DNA from: Verrucomicrobia bacterium UBA3841
Lineage (GTDB): Bacteria > Verrucomicrobiota > Kiritimatiellia > RFP12 > UBA1067
Length of the DNA: 64,000 bases
Direction: 5' to 3'
Assembly (NCBI GenBank): GCA_002392765.1
Contig: DGHT01000014.1
Coordinates: forward strand, 29,239-93,238
Shown: piece by piece, positions 53,774-61,617 of the stretch
Numbering within the stretch: the first letter of the stretch is position 1
Layout: each line of letters starts with the position of its first letter
Program-made: the position numbers and the translations under genes
The notes under the pieces: generated by a model
What the model saw: the letters and a program-made list of their open reading frames with translations, nothing else
What the model was told of the DNA's origin: nothing
The model's database searches: none

Positions 53774-53804
53774 TTCAGCGTTCCCTTCAAATCGTTTTCC
53801 TTAC

Positions 53805-53830
53805 GGCGCGATGGGGTCATCGCGCCCTAC
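53805..53830 (-). repeat. REP-like hairpin in the leader of the giant gene
   Basis: Minus strand GTAG (53830-53827), then GGCGCGATG and CATCGCGCC as a perfect 9-bp stem with a 4-nt loop. It lies 32 nt upstream of the ATG at 53773. Confidence 0.85.
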
Positions 53831-53839
53831 CGTTCCGCC

Positions 53840-55417
53840 TCATTTCACGACCTCCCAATGGCCGGTCTGCTTGTTGCCCTCACGACGGATAACTCCCTTT
53901 TGCACAAGTGTACCAATCGCCGTGTTGATGGTATCTTTATTGAGGCCAAGTTTGGCCACCATCCCTCGATAGGTAAGAAACGCATCTTGCCTCAAAGCTT
54001 CATAAACTTGACGACATGATGACGGCAAATCAGACCATGCAATTGGTCGGGTCTTGGCCGGATCTTGGTCGGGTCTTGGTCGGGTCTTGGTCGGGTCTTG
54101 GTCGGGTCTTGGGCCGATTTGGGACACTTTTGGGGCACCTTGGGCCGATTCTTGGGCACTCTTGGGCCGATTGGCCGTGCTTTGGCCTGAATCCGTGTAA
54201 ACAGTAACCTTGACCCGGTCAGGATCGTATTCCTCCGAGATGACAGGTTCAGGAAGGCCGTGTTTCTTCCAGTGCCCATATAGATCGGCAAGGCCCATGC
54301 CGGAGCGTTCGCCAATGTCGACGAGGGCGAAGATGTTGAAGATGTGCGAATTGCGTGCATCGCTGGTCCCGCCCTCAACGGCAACCGCCTTGTTGACGCG
54401 GAATACGCCAGGATTGGAGAAGCTGATCGTCTCCGCCTGTTTCTCGATAACGATGCCGCGGCGACCATGATAGTCTGCATGGATAAGCGCGTTCGCCAGC
54501 AACTCACGCAGAGATTTGTGTATCTCGTTCTCCTCCACGCGCAGGCCCTCGGAATCTATCTCAAACGGCACCTTTACATGCGAGGTGATGCGATCATAGA
54601 CCATCAGGTAGAAGTCGTAGATGTTGCCGCTCCACGTCGCGTCATGCGCGGCGACGCGATCCGTCCAGCGCGTATCGGTGGAAAGTCTTTCGCGATAGTC
54701 GAGAAAGAAATCTGGAAGGATATCCATGATCTGTCCGAACTCGGCAAAGCATACAAGTCCGGCGAGATTGGGATGCACCTTGCCGTCCTCGCCGCGTCTT
54801 GCAGCGCGAATGCGCACAAGGAATTCCTCATCAGGCAAATCGTTCCAGATGTGCCCAGGTTTCTTGGACTTGAACCGATTGCGATAGCTACGGATGGTTT
54901 TGGAGCACAAATCGTCTACCGTCAACTCGTCAAGCAGACATGCATCGGCCGTCTCAACGCAGGCATCCCGCAACATGGCCTTCACAGACTCGCGCGGGCA
55001 GTGATAATCTCCCTCGCCATTGCGCCGAAAACTGCCGCTGAACATGTCCTTTCCGATGTAAACAGGGCGATCCTGGCGATCCGCCCGCGGCACATCTATC
55101 ACGACCACATCGCGACCTCGGCATTTCACAGAATAGACGTGCCGATCGAAGAGGATATTGACGCTGACCTTCTCGCGATTGTTGACGCAATCCCAAAAAC
55201 GCTTGATCAACGCTGTAGCATTGGACACGCCGACAATCGAAAACTTGCCGCCAACCTCCTTCACGCCAAGAACAATCACGCCGCCGTCAGTGTTGGCGAA
55301 CGCGCTATACGACTCCCAGAGGGAATCGGGCAGCCCGCCGGATGCATCCTTGCATTCGGTATGGACCACCTCGCCCTGCTTTACAAGCCGCTCAATCTGT
55401 TTCGTTGTAAGTTTCAT
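53840..55417 (-). CDS. AlbA_2/HATPase_c_4 transcription regulator with winged helix (RecG-like family)
   Basis: The 525-residue protein has an N-terminal Schlafen-type AlbA_2 domain (EVVHTECKDASGGLPDSLWE, GGVIVLGVKE, YIGKDMFSGSFRRNGEGDY). A middle HATPase_c_4-like domain (LRELLANALIHADYHGRRG, ISFSNPG) and a C-terminal winged helix (TYRGMVAKLGLNKDTINTAI) follow. This architecture is often annotated as putative DNA-binding transcriptional regulator or RecG-related. Between the last two domains an 11-bp tandem repeat encodes a low-complexity linker (DQDPTKTRPRPDQDPAKTRP, about 436-457). The ATG at 55417 is 14 nt from a TATAAT, so the leader is very short. Confidence 0.88.
   Translation of the reverse strand: MKLTTKQIERLVKQGEVVHTECKDASGGLPDSLWESYSAFANTDGGVIVLGVKEVGGKFSIVGVSNATALIKRFWDCVNNREKVSVNILFDRHVYSVKCRGRDVVVIDVPRADRQDRPVYIGKDMFSGSFRRNGEGDYHCPRESVKAMLRDACVETADACLLDELTVDDLCSKTIRSYRNRFKSKKPGHIWNDLPDEEFLVRIRAARRGEDGKVHPNLAGLVCFAEFGQIMDILPDFFLDYRERLSTDTRWTDRVAAHDATWSGNIYDFYLMVYDRITSHVKVPFEIDSEGLRVEENEIHKSLRELLANALIHADYHGRRGIVIEKQAETISFSNPGVFRVNKAVAVEGGTSDARNSHIFNIFALVDIGERSGMGLADLYGHWKKHGLPEPVISEEYDPDRVKVTVYTDSGQSTANRPKSAQESAQGAPKVSQIGPRPDQDPTKTRPRPDQDPAKTRPIAWSDLPSSCRQVYEALRQDAFLTYRGMVAKLGLNKDTINTAIGTLVQKGVIRREGNKQTGHWEVVK
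54045..54110 (-). repeat. 11-bp tandem repeat inside the AlbA_2 gene
   Basis: Six units of GGTCGGGTCTT (second unit GGCCGGATCTT) at 54045-54110. Because 11 is not a multiple of three, successive units are read in rotating frames and a unit change would shift the winged-helix domain out of frame. Confidence 0.92.
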
Positions 55418-55431
55418 CGCCTCTGCTGAAC

Positions 55432-55437
55432 ATTATA
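55432..55437 (-). promoter_or_regulatory. extended -10 promoter of the AlbA_2 gene
   Basis: TTGG-TATAAT on the minus strand, overlapping the stop codon (TAA) of the truncated LRR-protein gene. The -35 is poor. Confidence 0.45.
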
Positions 55438-55603
55438 CCAAAATCTCCGCCGTGTCGCCACTGATTTGGCACGTCCACGTGTAGCCGCCAATCGTTTCCG
55501 TCGCGACCAGCACGCCAAACGCGGCGGCAAGCGCCGCCAACAACGCCAGATTGCGGACGGCTCGGCGAGCCGTCCCTACTAGTATCGTCAGTTTCTTGGT
55601 CAT
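55433..55603 (-). pseudogene. 5' remnant of a BspA-type surface protein gene
   Basis: From the ATG at 55603 the 56-residue frame reads MTKKLTIL, then VGTARRAVRN, then a hydrophobic stretch and ATETIGGYTWT before a stop. The start and the TETxGGYTWT motif match the first 31 residues of the giant LRR protein, and the leader (TTGAAAGGAAC versus TTTGAAGGGAAC) is also similar. The VGTARRAVRN piece is the translation of a REP-like hairpin (55555-55579) inserted into the signal peptide. It is probably a truncated copy; a short secreted peptide cannot be excluded. Confidence 0.7.
55555..55579 (-). repeat. REP-like hairpin inside the truncated signal peptide
   Basis: GTAG (55579-55576), GGACGGCTC, loop GCC, GAGCCGTCC: perfect 9-bp stem read on the minus strand. 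Confidence 0.88.
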
Positions 55604-55640
55604 TCGCATGTTCCTTTCAAGTTGATTGTTTCCTTTGCGG

Positions 55641-55666
55641 CGGCTCGGCAGGACGCCTCGCCCTAC
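55641..55666 (-). repeat. REP-like element, imperfect
   Basis: Minus strand GTAG (55666-55663) followed by GGCGAGGCGTCC and an imperfect complement ending GCCGCC. It lies in the leader of the truncated LRR gene, as the copy at 53805 does for the intact one. Confidence 0.55.
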
Positions 55667-55721
55667 CAATGACACTATCTACACGTTCTACATGTTCTAC
55701 ACGGCTAAAACGATCCCTCCC

Positions 55722-55746
55722 GGCGCGGCTGGAATCCGCGCCCTAC
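55722..55746 (-). repeat. REP-like hairpin
   Basis: GTAG (55746-55743) then GGCGCGG and CCGCGCC (7-bp perfect stem, 7-nt loop). Confidence 0.8.
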
Positions 55747-55766
55747 CAATGCGGTCGCGCGGGAGC

Positions 55767-55814
55767 ACACGCTTGCGCGCGCACCCGCTTGCGCGCGCAC
55801 CCGCTTGCGCGCCC
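55767..55814. repeat. 16-bp tandem repeat, three units
   Basis: ACACGCTTGCGCGCGC, ACCCGCTTGCGCGCGC, ACCCGCTTGCGCGCCC. Noncoding region between trmB and the truncated LRR gene. Confidence 0.85.
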
Positions 55815-55834
55815 TTCGGGTTGCTTTCAGCAAG

Positions 55835-55926
55835 GTTCCCTCCGAAGCGGAGCTTCTCCGGTGCATCTTCGGGTTCGGCTTACGCCGAATGTTCCCTCCG
55901 AAGCGGAGCTTCTCCGGTGCATTTCG
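55835..55926. repeat. 56-bp direct repeat with GGA-loop hairpins
   Basis: The 36 nt at 55835-55870 recur at 55891-55926. Each contains GAAGC-GGA-GCTTC, a 5-bp hairpin with the same loop triplet (TCC/GGA) as the neighbouring REP units. Between them is TTCGGC-TTAC-GCCGAA. Confidence 0.85.
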
Positions 55927-56055
55927 CGACCCTACCGTTTTGACGCGGCGGGACGCCGCATCTCCTTGGCGGTCACGCGGGACGCGCGACCCTATCGTTT
56001 TGACGCGGCGGGACGCCTCATCTCCTTGGCGGTCGCGCGGGACGCGCGACCCTAC
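55925..56055 (-). repeat. tandem REP/BIME array, 60-bp period
   Basis: Three GTAG-type heads occur 60 bp apart (55935-55932, degenerate ATAG at 55995-55992, 56055-56052). Reading the minus strand, a full unit is GTAG, stem GGTCGCGCG with CGCGCGACC and loop TCC, linker GCCAAGGAGATG, second hairpin with loop TCC, then GTCAAAAC. The middle unit carries GGTCGCGCG/CGCGTGACC with one stem mismatch. The whole stretch 55604-56051 holds repeats only; I see no gene in it. The last GTAG supplies the trmB stop codon. Confidence 0.88.
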
Positions 56056-56723
56056 CGTTTTGACGCGGCGGTTCTGCGTTCCACCCCTTCGCGCGGTTCG
56101 CACTCCGGCGGTATCCTCAGCGGCTCCAGGGGGGAGTCGTCCGCCGGAAGAGCCTGCCACGCGGCGGAATAGACGCTCATGCCGCGCTCGCGGAATTTAG
56201 TCTCGAACTCCGTCCACACTTCTCTCGGCCTCGGCATGGGGTCGACGCGCAGGAAGCGCGGATCGGACGAAAAGCATTCCTCCACCGTCCCGAAATACTC
56301 CGCGTGGTCTGTCGCGAACTCGATCCTGCCGCCGATCTCCAGCCGCTTCCAGAGCGCATTGAGAAACAGCGGCCCGAAGAGTCTGTGCGAATGATGTCTC
56401 TTCTTGGGCCACGGATCCGGAAAGAACACGTACACCCGCCTCGCTCCGTGCTCCGGCAGCAGATAGTGGAATACGTAAAGCGCTTCGAGCCTCACGATCT
56501 TCACGTTGTCGAGCCCCGCGCGCCTTACTTTGTTCGCGAAAAGCCTTACGCGGCCGAGCATTCTTTCTATGCCCAGAAAAGCGCAGTCGCGGTTCGCCGC
56601 CGCGCGGGCGGTCAGAAACGACCCTTTGCCGGAACCGACTTCGACTTCGAGAGGGGAAGGGAGGTCGAACGGCTTGCAGATGTCGGCCACCCGTATCACA
56701 GGGTCTATATCTTGAAGAAGCAT
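56052..56723 (-). CDS. trmB: tRNA (guanine-N7-)-methyltransferase
   Basis: The ATG at 56723 (MLLQDIDPVIRVADICKPFD) gives 223 residues and overlaps pgpA by 19 nt; the frame open upstream to 56936 is antisense noise. The SAM-binding motif EVEVGSGKGSFL, FLGIERML and the signature FFPDPWPKKRHHSHRLF followed by FATDHAEYF identify TrmB, which methylates G46 of tRNAs. The last residues (RRTAASKR) and the TAG stop are encoded by the REP array, so the original C-terminus may have been replaced. Confidence 0.93.
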   Translation of the reverse strand: MLLQDIDPVIRVADICKPFDLPSPLEVEVGSGKGSFLTARAAANRDCAFLGIERMLGRVRLFANKVRRAGLDNVKIVRLEALYVFHYLLPEHGARRVYVFFPDPWPKKRHHSHRLFGPLFLNALWKRLEIGGRIEFATDHAEYFGTVEECFSSDPRFLRVDPMPRPREVWTEFETKFRERGMSVYSAAWQALPADDSPLEPLRIPPECEPREGVERRTAASKR

Positions 56724-57181
56724 AGGTATATCGTCCAGTTGATGCAAAGCGAATAAAGATTCGCCGCGAAATCGTCGATCACTATTCCAAGTCCGCCGTC
56801 GATCGACTGGAGCTGGCGCGCCGGCGGCGGCTTGACTATATCCACAAGGCGCACCACCGCGAAGAAAACGAGAACCGCCTTCCAGGAAAGCGCCGCAAGC
56901 GGCAGACCGGCGACGGCGAGAGGGAAAAGCATCCACTCGTCGGCGGTTATTCTTCCGTCGTCCTTGATGCCGAGAGTTTTCTCGGCCGACGAGCAGACGG
57001 GCACCGCCAGCGCGGCGAGCGCGAGCGCCGCCGCGATCTGGACGGAAAGCGGGAAGCGCGACAGGACGAGCGCGAGCGCGACCCCGGGCAGGCTTCCGAA
57101 TGTCCCGGGAGCGAACGGGACGAACAGTCCGATACCGAATCCAGTAGCGGTGAAAAGCAGGAATTTTCTGAAAAAGCCCAT
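56705..57181 (-). CDS. pgpA: phosphatidylglycerophosphatase A
   Basis: The 158-residue membrane protein (ATG at 57181, GGAGG upstream, 4-nt overlap with tsaB) has the PgpA motif FVPFAPGTFGSLPG and the C-terminal VRLVDIVKPPPARQLQSIDGGLGIVIDDFAAN with conserved acidic residues. It dephosphorylates phosphatidylglycerol phosphate in phospholipid synthesis. Three or four membrane segments are visible. Confidence 0.93.
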   Translation of the reverse strand: MGFFRKFLLFTATGFGIGLFVPFAPGTFGSLPGVALALVLSRFPLSVQIAAALALAALAVPVCSSAEKTLGIKDDGRITADEWMLFPLAVAGLPLAALSWKAVLVFFAVVRLVDIVKPPPARQLQSIDGGLGIVIDDFAANLYSLCINWTIYLCFFKI

Positions 57182-57786
57182 CACGCCTCCCTTACCGCAG
57201 GGTTGAGGTATATCGGAGCGGGGTTGCTTTCCAGGAGCGAGGGATTGGCCGCTGCGGCCATAGCCAGCCCCCCGGCAGACGGCAGCCTCTCGCCGAGGCA
57301 GCGTTCGCCGAAAATCGAAGAAAGTTCGCCGCCGATCCTCTGCGCGTCGGGCGTCACTACCGCGTATCCGTCCGGAATCGCGGACGCGAGCGCGTCGGCG
57401 GCAACCTGGAAAACGGGACGCTCGAGCCTGAAACCGTCGAAAAGAGCAATCCACCTTTTACCGCGGCGGGCGTCCCCCGCTACCGCGAGCCTGACGCCCG
57501 GCGAAGCGAGAGCGCACGGGGACGGAATTCCGCAGACTCTGCATCCGGTTCCGGCCGCGTAGCCCAGCGCGAAAGCGAGAGCGGACCGGATGCCGGCGAA
57601 CGATCCGGGCCCGGTTCCGACGACGATCGTCCCGATTTGGTTTTCGCCGATGAACCGCTGCAAGGACGCCGCCCACCCTCCGCTCCTCGGATCCATGTCG
57701 CCGAATTCGGCTGTCTTCACGCCGGACGCGTCCGACAGCGCGACGCTCTGGCGTTTCGACGAACGGTCTATGTATAGTACGCTCAT
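57181..57786 (-). CDS. tsaB: tRNA threonylcarbamoyladenosine biosynthesis protein TsaB
   Basis: The 201-residue protein begins MSVLYIDRSSKRQSVALSD and has VGTGPGSFAGIRSALAFALGYA, the TsaB/YeaZ signature. It is an ASKHA-fold partner of TsaD in making t6A37 on ANN-decoding tRNAs. It starts within the stop of the peptide-binding protein gene (ATGA-type overlap). It lacks the GNAT domain sometimes fused in other lineages. Confidence 0.9.
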   Translation of the reverse strand: MSVLYIDRSSKRQSVALSDASGVKTAEFGDMDPRSGGWAASLQRFIGENQIGTIVVGTGPGSFAGIRSALAFALGYAAGTGCRVCGIPSPCALASPGVRLAVAGDARRGKRWIALFDGFRLERPVFQVAADALASAIPDGYAVVTPDAQRIGGELSSIFGERCLGERLPSAGGLAMAAAANPSLLESNPAPIYLNPAVREA

Positions 57787-59285
57787 TTGTTTTCCGTCCT
57801 GAGATATTTTTCGTGTCCGTACGGGAAATCGCCGGGGATGTAGTTCAGCACGCCCGGACGCACGAGTGAATAGTTCTTGGTGTAATGCATGAATATCCAG
57901 GGACGGTCCGAACGCACGATCCGCTGGCATTCGGCCCAGTGCGCATTGCGCTCCGCGGGATCCGCGCATTCCATCGCCAGGTCGTACTCCCTGTCGTAGG
58001 CGGGATTGGAATATGAGGAATGGTTCGGGCCGGGGCTTGAATTCGACGAATGGAAGAGCTGGAGGAAATTCTCCGGATCGGGATAGTCGCCGACCCATCC
58101 GAGCATGTGCATCTGGGTGTGGCCCTTGTTCACTGCGGAAAGGAAGGCGTCCCAGGTCTTGAAGTCAAGCTTGATCTCAACGCCGGCTGCGGCGAAAAAA
58201 CTCGCGAGAAGTTCGCCGGCCTCGCGGCTGTCCTGGGTGGGACGTCCGATCGAGAGCGTCAGCTTGAGGCGCCTTCCCGTGGCAGGATCGATGCCGCCGG
58301 GATAGCCCGCCTCCGCCATAAGGCTGCGCGAACGTTCGATGTCGAAAGCGTATTCGCCGGGGGCTTCGAGGCGGCCTTCGACCCCGGGAGGGACGGGACC
58401 GTCCGCCGGTTCTATGCTTCCGTTGTAGAACGCCTTCCACGTCGCCGAATCGAAAGCGCACGAAAGCGCCCTTCTGAGCGCGGGATTGCCGCCGACGACA
58501 GGGTCGTTCATGTTGAAGCCGATGTACCGGACTTCCATCGCCGGCCGTCCGCCGCACAACCTCACGCCCGCCGCGGACAGGCGTCCGTCGAGATTCCCGG
58601 AAGAGTCTATCACGGCGCCCCAGTTGTCGCGCGCGATTTCACCGAGATAGTCCAGTTCGCCTTTCAAAAACATGAGCCACTGCGTAGACGTGTCGTCGAC
58701 CGTGAGGAAACGGATTTTCGAGTACGGTTCGCCGGGGACTCCGCATGGTTTGCTCCAGCCGCGCCACTCGCGGTTTATCGCAAACACCATTTCGTGGTTC
58801 CTCCACCAGGATTCGAGAGTGTACGGCCCGGTGCCGGATCCGTCCTCGCGCATCACGGAACAGTACGGCATGGCGATCAGCCACGGGAATACATGCTGGC
58901 GTTTCTTGAGGACTATGCGCACGATGGAGTCTCCCTCCCCGGCGACTGACGACACGTTCTTCATCGTCCAGCTCCCGGACGAAGGATTGGCGGGGTCGGT
59001 CAGGCGCTTTACGGCGCGCACTACATCCGCCGCGCGCACCGGCGCGTCCGGGACCATGCGGAAAACGTACTCGAGACCGTCTGCGGAAACATCCGGCAGT
59101 TCGCACACGCCGGGGATCAATCTGTACGGGCGCGCGGCATAGTCGATTTCAAGGGGCGTTTCGTAGACGAGCGCGACGGCTTTCGAATCGTACACGCTCT
59201 GTGCCTCGACCGGGTCCATCGAATCGACGCGCTCCATCGCCCTGGTGAAGACCGATGCCGCAATGACAGCAGCCGCGAATGTCAT
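57783..59285 (-). CDS. ABC transporter substrate-binding protein, peptide/oligopeptide family 5
   Basis: The 500-residue protein has a signal peptide (MTFAAAVIAASVFTRA) and the SBP_bac_5 pattern: LVYETPLEIDYAARPYRLIPG, DGLEYVFRMVPDAPVRAADV, VRYIGFNMNDPVVGGNPALRRALS, GWVGDYPDPENFLQLFHS and NPAYDREYDLAME. Family members bind di- or oligopeptides for DppBCDF/OppBCDF-type permeases. None of those is adjacent, so it either works with distant permeases or has another ligand. It overlaps the dciA-like gene by 4 nt. Confidence 0.92.
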   Translation of the reverse strand: MTFAAAVIAASVFTRAMERVDSMDPVEAQSVYDSKAVALVYETPLEIDYAARPYRLIPGVCELPDVSADGLEYVFRMVPDAPVRAADVVRAVKRLTDPANPSSGSWTMKNVSSVAGEGDSIVRIVLKKRQHVFPWLIAMPYCSVMREDGSGTGPYTLESWWRNHEMVFAINREWRGWSKPCGVPGEPYSKIRFLTVDDTSTQWLMFLKGELDYLGEIARDNWGAVIDSSGNLDGRLSAAGVRLCGGRPAMEVRYIGFNMNDPVVGGNPALRRALSCAFDSATWKAFYNGSIEPADGPVPPGVEGRLEAPGEYAFDIERSRSLMAEAGYPGGIDPATGRRLKLTLSIGRPTQDSREAGELLASFFAAAGVEIKLDFKTWDAFLSAVNKGHTQMHMLGWVGDYPDPENFLQLFHSSNSSPGPNHSSYSNPAYDREYDLAMECADPAERNAHWAECQRIVRSDRPWIFMHYTKNYSLVRPGVLNYIPGDFPYGHEKYLRTENK

Positions 59286-59614
59286 GTCCGTATCTCCAGA
59301 ATCAGTTTAAGTTTCTTCGGCGCGCCCTCGAGCGACATGAGCTTCTTTCGCACGGCGGGCAGGCGCGGGTTGAGCGCGAAAAGATGCGGCGCGCTTTTGA
59401 CGTACAGAACCAGCTTCCCGTCTTCGTACCTGCCGGGACGGGCCGAAAATCCGGGAAAAAGCGCGCTCCATCTATCGGCGATCGAATCGAAGAATTCGCT
59501 GCGGGCGGCGGAAATCTCCCTCGCGGCCGCCTCCACCGCCGTTCTGAACGTCGCGTGGCGTCCTCTTTTGTCCGGCTCCAGGGGAAGCCAATCGATGCCG
59601 TCTTCCAGTACCAT
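59282..59614 (-). CDS. DUF721/DciA-like protein
   Basis: The 110-residue protein (MVLEDGIDWLPLEPDKRG) shows the DUF721 core FFDSIADRWSALFPGFSARPGRYEDGKLVLYVKS followed by a Lys-rich C-terminus (KKLMSLEGAPKKLKLILEIRT). DciA proteins of this family load the replicative helicase DnaB in bacteria lacking DnaC. The gene starts 5 nt after the ABC exporter stop. Similarity is by motif only, so the role is probable rather than certain. Confidence 0.72.
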   Translation of the reverse strand: MVLEDGIDWLPLEPDKRGRHATFRTAVEAAAREISAARSEFFDSIADRWSALFPGFSARPGRYEDGKLVLYVKSAPHLFALNPRLPAVRKKLMSLEGAPKKLKLILEIRT

Positions 59615-59619
59615 GCCGT

Positions 59620-61614
59620 CTATTTCTGGTGCTGCATGTCGCAGAGTTTGCGGTAGACGCCGTTTCGCGCGTAAAGTTCGTCGTGCGTGCCGCGCTCGAC
59701 GATCTCGCCATCCTGCATCACGAGAATCAGATCCGCGTTGCGGATGGTCGAAAGCCGGTGCGCGATGGCGAACGTGGTGCGGTCTTTCATCAGCCTGTTT
59801 ATGGCGTCCTGGACAAGACGTTCCGTCACCGTATCCAGGGCGCTCGTGGCCTCGTCCAGAATCAGAATCGGCGGATTGCGCAGAATAGCCCGCGCGATCG
59901 CGATGCGCTGGCGCTCGCCTCCGGAAAGCGAAAAACCCTTTTCGCCCGCGAGCCGCGAATACCCCTCTGGCTGCGACATTATGAAATCGTGCGCGTTCGC
60001 CATTTTGGCAGCGGCGATGACGTCCTCCAGGGTGGCGTCGGGACTGCCGTACCTGATGTTCGCCTCGATCGTGTCGTTGAAAAGGAGCGTTTCCTGCTGC
60101 ACCGAACCGATCAGTCTGCGCAGATCGGAAACTTTCAGGTCCCTGAGATCGATTCCGTCCATCTCGATCGAACCCGAAGCCGGATCGAAGAACCTGGCGA
60201 GGAGCGAACTCATCGTCGACTTGCCGCTCCCGGTGCCGCCGACGACCGCCACGATACTGCCGCGCGGGATTTCGAACGTCGCCCCGTGCACGGCATCCCT
60301 GTCCGCGGTTTCGTACCTGAACGAGACGTTCTTGAACGATATCGACGTGTCGAACGTTTTCTTCGAAACGGCGGACGGCTTTTCGGGCAGTTCCATGTCG
60401 ACGTCCATTATCGACCATATTCTCCCGAGCGCCGCGCGCCCTTGTTCGATCTGCACCTGCAGCTTTGAGAGCTGCTTGAGGGGTCTGTATATCAGCAGCA
60501 GCGGGGCGAGCATGGGGATGATCATCGAAAGCTTCACGCCGGTGAAGAAGCACCATACGACAAAAGCGCAGATGAGGATTATGCCGACCGTTTCGACCGC
60601 AGGCCCCACTAGAAGCCCCCACCTCAGCGCCCTCAAGGTCGCTTTCAGGGTCTGGTCGTTGGCATGCTCGTACTTTTCGCACTCGTAGCTTCCCGTGTCG
60701 TACGCCTTTACGACTTTGATGCAAGTCAGTATCTCGTGGATCCTGCTGCCGACGACGGAAAAGCGCTCGAGCGCCTTTTTACTCCATTTGCGGATTCTCT
60801 TGGAAAGGAACACGACAGGTATCATGAACATCGGGAAACCGATGACTATCATGCCGAGCGTGGGGAGCATGTCGTTCTTCACGGCCGAATAGATTATGAA
60901 CCCCACCGAAACAAGTATCTCGAACGGCGCCTGTGCGAGTTCCTGCAGAACGTGCTGTATGACGAGCTGCACCTGGTGCGGATCGGACGTGCAGCGGCTC
61001 ATCAGCTGGCCTATGTCGATACGGCCGTGGAACTCAAGCCCCTGGCGCTGGACGTGCTCGAGGATGTCGCATCTTATGTCCCTCACCGTGCGCATGCCCG
61101 CCCAGGCGAGACAGTAATGGTTGAGAAAGACGAGCACGCACCTCAAAAGGGCGAAAAGCGGCACGATCACGATTATCGCGAAAAGAAGCGGCAGCCCGAG
61201 AGCGTCGTCTTCGTCCTGCATCTCGATTCCGAATTTCGCGGCGATGTTCCTGATCTTTCCGTACTGTTTCGACAGCCCCTTCGCCTTCTTCGCGCCGGCG
61301 TCCTCGGCTGGAACTTCCTGGGCCGGAGCCTGCTCAACGGCGTGCGCCGCGTCCGGGTTCGCGGGGGATGCGGGGGCTGCGGCTTCGGGCTCCGCGGCTG
61401 AAGCGGGTTTGCCCGCCGTCTCCACGCGGGAAAGAGTCGGTTGTATGACGCTGAAAAACGGAAGGAGCGTGCCGGCCGTCAGCACGCCGCAGACGATTCC
61501 GGCGATTATGCGGGATTTGTACTTCCTCGCATAGCCCCATACGCGGCCGTAAGCCTCCTTCGCACCGTATTCGCGGTCGAAGAACTCCTTGCGGTAAGTT
61601 GTTTTCTTTGACAT
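59620..61614 (-). CDS. MsbA-like ABC exporter (fused membrane and ATPase domains)
   Basis: The 664-residue protein has six membrane helices and a C-terminal ATPase with VGGTGSGKSTMSSL (Walker A), the signature SLSGGERQRIAIARAIL and ILILDEATSALD (Walker B). It resembles MsbA, the lipid A-core flippase, but other lipid or peptide exporters are possible. An Ala/Pro/Glu-rich insert of about 70 residues (about 50-120, AEPEAAAPASPANPDAAHAV) sits in the first periplasmic loop, where MsbA has only a short turn. Confidence 0.88.
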   Translation of the reverse strand: MSKKTTYRKEFFDREYGAKEAYGRVWGYARKYKSRIIAGIVCGVLTAGTLLPFFSVIQPTLSRVETAGKPASAAEPEAAAPASPANPDAAHAVEQAPAQEVPAEDAGAKKAKGLSKQYGKIRNIAAKFGIEMQDEDDALGLPLLFAIIVIVPLFALLRCVLVFLNHYCLAWAGMRTVRDIRCDILEHVQRQGLEFHGRIDIGQLMSRCTSDPHQVQLVIQHVLQELAQAPFEILVSVGFIIYSAVKNDMLPTLGMIVIGFPMFMIPVVFLSKRIRKWSKKALERFSVVGSRIHEILTCIKVVKAYDTGSYECEKYEHANDQTLKATLRALRWGLLVGPAVETVGIILICAFVVWCFFTGVKLSMIIPMLAPLLLIYRPLKQLSKLQVQIEQGRAALGRIWSIMDVDMELPEKPSAVSKKTFDTSISFKNVSFRYETADRDAVHGATFEIPRGSIVAVVGGTGSGKSTMSSLLARFFDPASGSIEMDGIDLRDLKVSDLRRLIGSVQQETLLFNDTIEANIRYGSPDATLEDVIAAAKMANAHDFIMSQPEGYSRLAGEKGFSLSGGERQRIAIARAILRNPPILILDEATSALDTVTERLVQDAINRLMKDRTTFAIAHRLSTIRNADLILVMQDGEIVERGTHDELYARNGVYRKLCDMQHQK

Positions 61615-61617
61615 GTG

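Noticed and set aside
54045..54110. CRISPR-like repeat
   Set aside because: Contiguous 11-bp units without spacers.
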